NCBI RefSeq assembly: GCF_005239225.2
Contig: NC_133297.1
Coordinates: 17,658,147 to 17,722,146 of the forward strand
Source: Populus alba
Lineage: Eukaryota > Streptophyta > Magnoliopsida > Malpighiales > Salicaceae
Direction of reading: 5' to 3'
Length of the DNA stretch: 64,000 nt
Below are positions 58,460 through 64,000 of this stretch, piece after piece. A model generated the notes under the pieces. The model saw only the letters and a program-made list of their open reading frames with translations. It made no database searches and was not told where the DNA came from. Numbering within the stretch: position 1 is the stretch's first letter; each line of letters starts with the position of its first letter. Position numbers and translations under genes: made by a program.

Positions 58460-59700
58460 TCATTCTTTATATACAGGATCACTCAATTCAATAGAGTCAT
58501 TTTCAACTGAAAAATTGTCAAAATAAACTTTCAACCGATGCCCATTTACCTTGAAAACATTTCCATTCTTTGGATTTTCTATATCACAGGCCCCATATGG
58601 ATACACTTGTTTCACAATAAAAGGACCGCTCCATCATGATCTTAGTTTTCCAGGAAATAAATGGAGTCGAGAATTATAAAGCAAGACTTTTTGACCAACA
58701 TTGAATGTTTTTGTCAGTATTTTCTTGTTATGAAACTCTTTGAGTCTTGCTTTATTAATTCTTGAATTGTCATATGCATCATTTCTTATTTCCTCAAGCT
58801 CATTTATTTGCAATTTTCGCAGCTGACTAGCATCATCAATGTTCGAATTGGAAGCTTTAATAGCCCAATAAGCTTTATGTTCAATTTCCACAGGCAAGTA
58901 ATAAGGTTTTCCATATACTAGTCTATAAGGTGACATACCTAATGATGTTTTATACGCAGTTCGATAAGCCCAAAGTGCATCATTAAGTCTTAAAGACCAG
59001 TCTTTCCGATTAGGGTTCACCGTTTTCTCTAAGATCTGTTTAATCTCCCTATTAGCAAGTTCTACTTGTCCACTCGTCTGAGGGTGATAAGGGGTGGCAA
59101 CTTTGTATGTGATTCCATATTTCTTCATTAAAGACTCAAATGGCTTGTTGCAAAAATGTGTTCCACCATCACTTATCATGGCTCGAGGGATTCCAAATCG
59201 ACTTAAAATGTTTTCTTTCAAAAACTTTATCACTGTTTTGTGATCATTGGTTCGACTTGGAATTGCCTTTATCCATTTTGAAACATAATCTACTGCGACC
59301 AATATGTACAAGAAACCAAACGATGGAGGAAATGGACCCATGAAATCTATACCCCAACAGTCAAAGATCTCAATGACAAGAATAGGATTTAAAGGCATCA
59401 TGTGACGTTTCGAAATAGATCCTAACTTTTGACAATTTTCACAAGTCTTACAGAATGCATGTGAGTCTTTGAACATGGTGGGCCAGTAAAATCCACTTTG
59501 TAAGATTTTTGCAGTTGTCTTTCTTGATGAGAAATGACCCCCACATGCCTCAGAATGACAAAATTTAATGACACTACTTACCTCATTGTCAGTTCGAAAT
59601 ATTTGATCAGGACAATATTTGAATAAATAAGGGTCATCCCAATAAAAGTTCTTCACTTCGTTCAAGAACTTTCTTTTATCTTGGGGTACTCTAATGAGCT
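58460..59700 (-). pseudogene. pol: Integrase of Athila B (one nonsense change)
   Basis: Open from the RNase H linker to 58634. N-terminal zinc region [17 protein letters not shown] ... CKTCENCQ; catalytic [19 protein letters not shown] and [15 protein letters not shown]; then [47 protein letters not shown] and [16 protein letters not shown]. An AGA-to-TGA change at 58631-58633 cuts off the GPF-containing C-terminal domain, which still reads through to TGA 58460-58462. The DDE triad is complete. Compared with element A this copy lacks the 1-T deletion and the TAG. A deletion near 59590 removes RCIP. Confidence 0.92.
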
Positions 59701-60542
59701 GACAATTGTCCTGAAATAAGAAAATTAACAATATTAGCAAACCAAGGCATCGTAGAGACAGAAAATAAAGATTCATCAGGAAAGTAGTCATCGATTGGTG
59801 TGATGTCAGATCTCGAATCGGTTGTCAATCTTGACAAATGATTCGCGACAACATTTTCGGTGCCTTTCTTGTTTTTGATTGTGATATCAAATTCTTGAAG
59901 TAACAAAATCCACCGCTCCAATCTAGCCTTAGAATCTTTCTTAGAGAGAAGATATTTCAATGCTGCATGATCACTAAAAACAACAACAGGTGAGCCAACA
60001 AGATAAGATCTAAACTTGTCACATGCAAATACTGCTGCAAGTAATTCTTTTTCAGTGGTAGTGTAATTCATTTGAGCACTATTTAAAGTTTTACTTGCAT
60101 AGTAAATCACATAAGGTTTCTTATCTTTTCTTTGTCCTAAGACAACACCCACGGCATAATCACTAGCGTCACACATTATTTCAAAAGGTAGTGACCAATC
60201 AGGAGGTTGAATGACAGGAGCAGAAGTAAGCAAGCTTTTAAGTTTAACAAAGGCTTTTTCACATTGTTCAGTCCATTCAAAAATATTTTCCTTTGTTAGA
60301 AGGTTACACAATGGTTTAGATATTACACTAAAATCTTTGATGAACCTTCTGTAAAAACCAGCATGTCCTAAGAATGATCTAACATCTTTAACAGATTTTG
60401 GTGTTGGTAAGTTGGTAATTAACTCGATTTTAGATTTGTCAACCTCAATTCCTTTTGATGAAACAATGTGACCAAGTACAATGTCGTTTGTTACCATAAA
60501 GTGACATTTTCCCAATTTAGTACAAGATTCTTCTCTTGACAC
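59700..60542 (-). pseudogene. pol: RT thumb/connection and RNase H of Athila B
   Basis: Reads [62 protein letters not shown] (end of RT), then [29 protein letters not shown] and RNase H with [34 protein letters not shown] and [11 protein letters not shown], and the tail [14 protein letters not shown]. It overlaps the upstream RT frame (60491-61402) by a frameshift at about 60500-60540. At its end the frame is lost near 59780-59700 (LISGQLSAH), before integrase. Confidence 0.92.
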
Positions 60543-61402
60543 CTGTTCAAAACCTTTTCCAAGTTAGTTAAACAATCATCAAATGAATCACCAAAAACAG
60601 AAAAATCATCCATAAAAATCTCAAGAAAACATTCAACCATATCACTGAATATGCTAAGCATGCATCTTTGAAACGTAGCTGGTGCATTACATAACCCAAA
60701 AGGCATTCTTCGATATGCAAAAGTACCAAATGGACATGTGAAAGTAGTCTTCTCTTGATCTTTCAATGCAATTTCAATTTGATTGTAACCTGAATAGCCA
60801 TCTAGGAAACAATAAAATTCATGACCTGCAACTCTTTCGAGGATTTGATCTATGAAAGGTAAAGGGAAATGATCTTTTCTAGTCATTGAATTAAGTTTCC
60901 TATAGTCAATGCACATGCGCCAACCAGTAATAGTCCGAGTTGGAATTAACTCATTTTTCTCATTTGTTATCACAGTGACTCCAAACTTTTTAGGTACAGC
61001 TTGGGTAGGACTTACCCATTTGCTGTCAGAAATAGAATAAATGATTCCATTATCTAGAAGCTTAATGACTTCATTTTTTACTACTTCTTTCATATTAAGA
61101 TTAAGTCTTCGTTGCATTTCTCTAGATGGTTTAGCATTTTCCTCCAAATAAATCCTGTGTGTGCAAATCAAAGGACTAATTCCTTTTATATCAGTTATGG
61201 TCCATCCTAATGCATTTTTGTGCATTTTCAGAGTTTGTAATAACTTACCTTCTTGACGTGCATTAAGTTTGGAAGAGATTATTACCGGAAAAGTTTTATT
61301 TTCTCCCAAAAATGAGTATTTGAGATTGACTGGTAACGGCTTCAAATCAAGTTTTGGTGGTTGAACACTTAAAGGTATAGACTTAATTGATCGTGATGGC
61401 AA
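60491..61402 (-). pseudogene. pol: Reverse transcriptase of Athila B
   Basis: RT fingers and palm: GWTITDIKGISPLICTHRI, NGIIYSISDSKWVSPTQAVPKK, TITGWRMCIDYRKLNSMTRKDHFPLPFIDQIL, FYCFLDGYSGYNQIEI, FTCPFGTFAYRRMPFGLCNAPATFQRCM and the catalytic box IFMDDFSVFG. All catalytic Asp residues are present. The frame ends in VTLW-stop at 60491 through a frameshift and re-enters in the next ORF. Upstream, a stop at about 61420 separates it from protease. Confidence 0.93.
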
Positions 61403-61543
61403 TTCTTCAATTTGTGGTCTCTAATTACATGCCTTTGCTTCTTCCTGAAAAAAAACCATTTGCAACTCGTCAGGTTCATCAATCTCAGTTTCACTGGAAG
61501 TGGTTTGAAATTAATCATGAACTAATTTTTCAATAAAGTCCAC

Positions 61544-62130
61544 TTATAAATCATTATCATCTCCAGGTTGCTTGTAAATGTTGAAAATATTCATCTCCAA
61601 TGTCATGTTTCCAAATGATAGTTTCATCAGTCCATTCCTACAATTAATCAATGCATTAGAAGTTGCAAGAAATGGACGTCCTAAAATAACAGGAATTGAA
61701 TTACATGCTTCAACAGGTTGTGTATCCAAGACAATAAAATCTACAGGGTAAATGAATTTATCGACTTGTACTAACACATCTTTAATTATTCCTCTAGGCA
61801 CTTTTATAGATCTATCAGCAAGTAAAAGAGTTATAGAAGTTGGTTTTAAACTCACCTAGATTGAGACTTTTGAAAAACTGAATATGGAAGTAAATTCACA
61901 CTAGCTCCAAGATCAAGTAAAGCTCTTTCAATTTTATGTTCTCCAATAAAGCAAGAAATTGTAGGACAACCAGGGTCTTTATATTTCAAAGCATTATTAT
62001 TCTGAAGAATAGCACTTACTTGTTCGGCTAAAAAGGCTTTCTTTTTCACATTCAGTTTTCTCTTCACAGTACATAGATCTTTCAAAAAATTTAGCATAAT
62101 GAAGGTATCATGTTTAATAGCATCCAACAA
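61544..62130 (-). pseudogene. pol: Aspartic protease of Athila B (frameshifted)
   Basis: Two frames, joined at about 61852. The first has FLKDLCTVKRKLNVKKKAFL, PGCPTISCFIGEHKIERALLDLGASVNLLPYSVF, with the Athila-type active site DLGA. The second has LLLADRSIKVPRGIIKDVLVQVDKFIYPVDFIVLDT and SIPVILGRPFLATSNALINCRNG, with the conserved ILGRPF. Only the frameshift separates them. The enzyme would process the gag-pol polyprotein. Confidence 0.9.
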
Positions 62131-62148
62131 AGGTATATTGATCCTTAC

Positions 62149-63791
62149 CTATTTGAAAATTTCAAGGATTTCAGAATTGTGATTGACTTTCCTTTGTTTG
62201 GTCATGGCATGAGGAAATGGAAAGTGCTGGCGGAGAATCAGTCTTTTCTTCACAATGTTCAGATTCAACCCCTTCCTTACCCTCAGAGATGACTCATCAT
62301 CTTTCTCACAAGGTTCAAGAGTGGGTTTTTCAATAACCTTACCACTGCGAAGAGTGATGACTGATTTGACTTGATCCATATGTTGGCTTTCGAAACTACT
62401 TGCATTTGCATTGTATTGCCCCTTTGGATTTTGCTGTGGTTGAGATGGAAACTTACCTTTCTCTTTGAAAACTGAGAGCAATGTGAATTTTGCAAGAGCA
62501 TCTTTAAAATTTGTCATGCTTTGAGTAAGTTGAGTGTTGATTGTCTCTTGCTTTTCAATGAATGCATGTAATGTTTCCTCAAGATTTCTTCTAGGAGGTG
62601 GAGCATAAGGAGGTGCATATCCATGAGAATTTTGGAAATTATGGTGTGCTTGAAACGGTGGCTGTGAAGTTTGTGCATTATTGTTATCACTCTTCCAACT
62701 GAAATTTGGGTGATTTCTCCAACCAGGATTGTATGTTTGCGAGTATGGGTTATGATTGGGCCTTTGGAAACTGTTTAATGCATGAGCTTGTTCATGAAGA
62801 CATTCCTTGAAAGAAGGCAAAGTTGGACAGTTATTGGTTGCATGTTCATTTGTTTCACAGATTTGACACACAATGTCTTGAACAGATTTTAATTGACCAC
62901 TTTTTTTCAATTCTAGTGCCTCGACTTTTCTAGCTAAAGATGTAAACTTGGCTTGGAGGTCATGATCTTCCCTAAGGTTATACATACCTCCACTAGATGT
63001 ATGAGGTTGGGTTTTACTTGGTGCCTCATAAGTGCCCTTAGTGTCCCAATTTTGCGCATTTTCAGCTAGCAAGTCTAAGTACTTCATTGCTTCATTAGGG
63101 TCTTTATCTTCAAAAGTTCCATTGCACATCAATTCAACCATTTGCCTATCTTTAGGTGTTAATCCTTCATAAAATTGTGAAACCAATCTCCATGTTTCAA
63201 AACCATGATGAGGGCAAGTATTAAGCAAGTCTCGATACCTATCCCAACATTGGTAAAATGTTTCTCCTGGTTTTTTAGTGAAAGTGGTGATTTGTCTTTT
63301 GAAAGAGTTGGTTCTGTGAGATGGAAAAAACTTCTTTAAAAATTGTTGTTGCATTTCATCTCAAGCACGAATGGATCCTGACCTAAGATTTTGTAGCCAT
63401 GTTTTAGCTTTATCTTTTAATGAAAAAGGAAAAAGCTTTAATCGAATGGTGTTCATGCTATAATTTAAGTCATTATAGGTGTTACAAACTTCTTCAAATT
63501 CTCTCAAATGCAAGTATGGATTTTCTAGATCTAAGCCATGAAAAGAAGGTAAAAGTTGAATAATGCCTGGCTTAAAATTAAAATGGGATGCATCATGAGG
63601 GAAAACTATGCATGAGGGTGCACTTGTTCTTGTAGGATTCATGTGGTCTCTAAGTGTCCTAACACGGTTATTCTCATTATTCTCATTATTTCATTATGAA
63701 GTGACTGGTTATCTTCTTCGGCCATATTTTCTGAAAATGATGAGGATATCCTAGAAAGTCTACCACTTAATGTACGTGACCAAACACTCAT
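62149..63791 (-). pseudogene. gag: gag of Athila B (one frameshift, one nonsense change)
   Basis: Likely start at ATG 63791 (MSVWSRTLSGRL) or at the downstream MAEEDNQ. A frameshift lies in the AATGAG-repeat region near 63680-63700; the frame resumes as NNRVRTLRDHMNPTRTSAP. The capsid region is FKPGIIQLLPSFHGLDLENPYLHLREFEEVCNT ... LKLFPFSLKDKAKTWL. TGA replaces Trp at about 63358-63360, then QQQFLKKFFPSHRT, TFYQCWDRYRDLLNTCPHHGFETW and LVSQFYEGL. A zinc knuckle CQICETNEHATNNC (about 62835-62880) has exact CX2CX4HX4C spacing. A Pro/Gln/Asn-rich tail follows. Confidence 0.92.
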
Positions 63792-63910
63792 GCACGTGTA
63801 GAAAGAGAATAAAAGGAAGAAGAAAACAAAAAAAAAAGAAACAAAGTTAGATACAAGAAAAGTGAAAAGAGAAAACAAAATAAATACTATGATTTGTACA
63901 AAAAATTACC

Positions 63911-63928
63911 TCCCCGGCAACGGCGCCA
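63911..63928 (-). other. Primer-binding site, tRNA-Asp type
   Basis: On the minus strand TGGCGCCGTTGCCGGGGA, 18 nt complementary to the 3' end of plant tRNA-Asp, six bases inside the LTR end at 63935. This is the primer used by Athila elements. Confidence 0.95.
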
Positions 63929-63934
63929 AAAACT

Positions 63935-64000
63935 TGACACGACGAAAATATTGATGTCTTCTCCCAAGTGCAGGAGTGTCGAAGTAATAAATAACCCGGC
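63935..64000 (-). repeat. 5' LTR of Athila B, partial at window edge
   Basis: TGACACGACGAAAATATTGATG on the plus strand matches the outer end of the 3' LTR at 53860 with a few differences. The remainder is outside the window. Confidence 0.92.

Larger units (their letters stand above)
53860..64000 (-). mobile_element. Athila-clade Ty3/gypsy element B, nearly complete, carries NABP-like and LOG ORFs
   Basis: On the minus strand: 5' LTR (only 64000-63935 in the window), tRNA-Asp primer site, gag, protease, RT, RNase H, integrase, NABP-like ORF, LOG-like ORF, polypurine tract and 3' LTR (55588-53860). The left target copy ATTTG is at 53855-53859; the right end is outside the window. Motif style ([36 protein letters not shown]) and the tRNA-Asp primer site identify the Athila clade. 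Gag-pol has a handful of stops and frameshifts, so the copy is defective but young. Confidence 0.93.

Noticed and set aside
59140..59343. Plus-strand ORF inside integrase of element B
   Set aside because: Opposite-strand shadow of a strongly conserved integrase region.

Overview
The window is AT-rich eukaryotic DNA and reads as gene-poor plant nuclear sequence. Every protein domain I could recognise belongs to a plant transposable element or is cargo carried by one. Evidence for a plant: Ty3/gypsy lineages known from plants (Athila, Tat/Ogre, a Reina-like chromovirus), primer-binding sites matching the 3' ends of plant tRNA-Asp, tRNA-Arg and initiator tRNA-Met, a PIF/Harbinger element with a plant-type Myb/SANT partner ORF, and a plant LOG (cytokinin-activating) reading frame. 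The small TIR elements and general style suggest a woody eudicot, possibly Salicaceae, but that is only a guess. I found no confident host gene, no RNA gene and no CRISPR array.

Layout. 1-11720: a decayed PIF/Harbinger element (Myb-like ORF, then transposase) whose transposase was split by a complete but dead 6.8-kb Reina-like chromovirus (3636-10420, 5-bp target duplication GAGTT/GAATT). 12578-18687: two LTR + primer-site junctions of a Tat/Ogre-like family that face each other, with about 1 kb between them. 18688-27457: AT-rich sequence with small TIR elements and LTR-like debris. 27458-35708: Athila element A on the minus strand, bounded by a perfect ATTTG target duplication, with its 5' half deleted. 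35709-49426: degenerate Tat/Ogre remnants (one has gag to RNase H; a second has RNase H, integrase, an 11-copy 67-bp minisatellite and a 3' LTR), with a plus-strand Athila-family solo LTR inside that LTR. 49427-49926: exactly 500 N. 49927-64000: a near-identical second copy of 23531 onward, with Athila element B inserted at the same site but keeping gag, protease, RT, RNase H, integrase and the tRNA-Asp primer site. Its 5' LTR runs off the window.

Most interesting content. Between integrase and the 3' LTR, where Athila elements often carry an env-like ORF, both copies carry two extra sense-strand ORFs: (i) a 182-residue protein with a basic run followed by a Cys cluster, resembling the cysteine-rich nucleic-acid-binding proteins of plant carlavirus-type RNA viruses, and (ii) an intronless LOG-family ORF of canonical length (217 aa) with an intact PGGxGTxxE motif. 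In element A both are open; in element B both are broken. A retrotransposon pairing a virus-like nucleic-acid-binding protein with a cytokinin-activating enzyme is, as far as I know, undescribed. The duplication around the 500-N gap may be two haplotypes placed in tandem by the assembler, so A and B may be alleles rather than paralogues.
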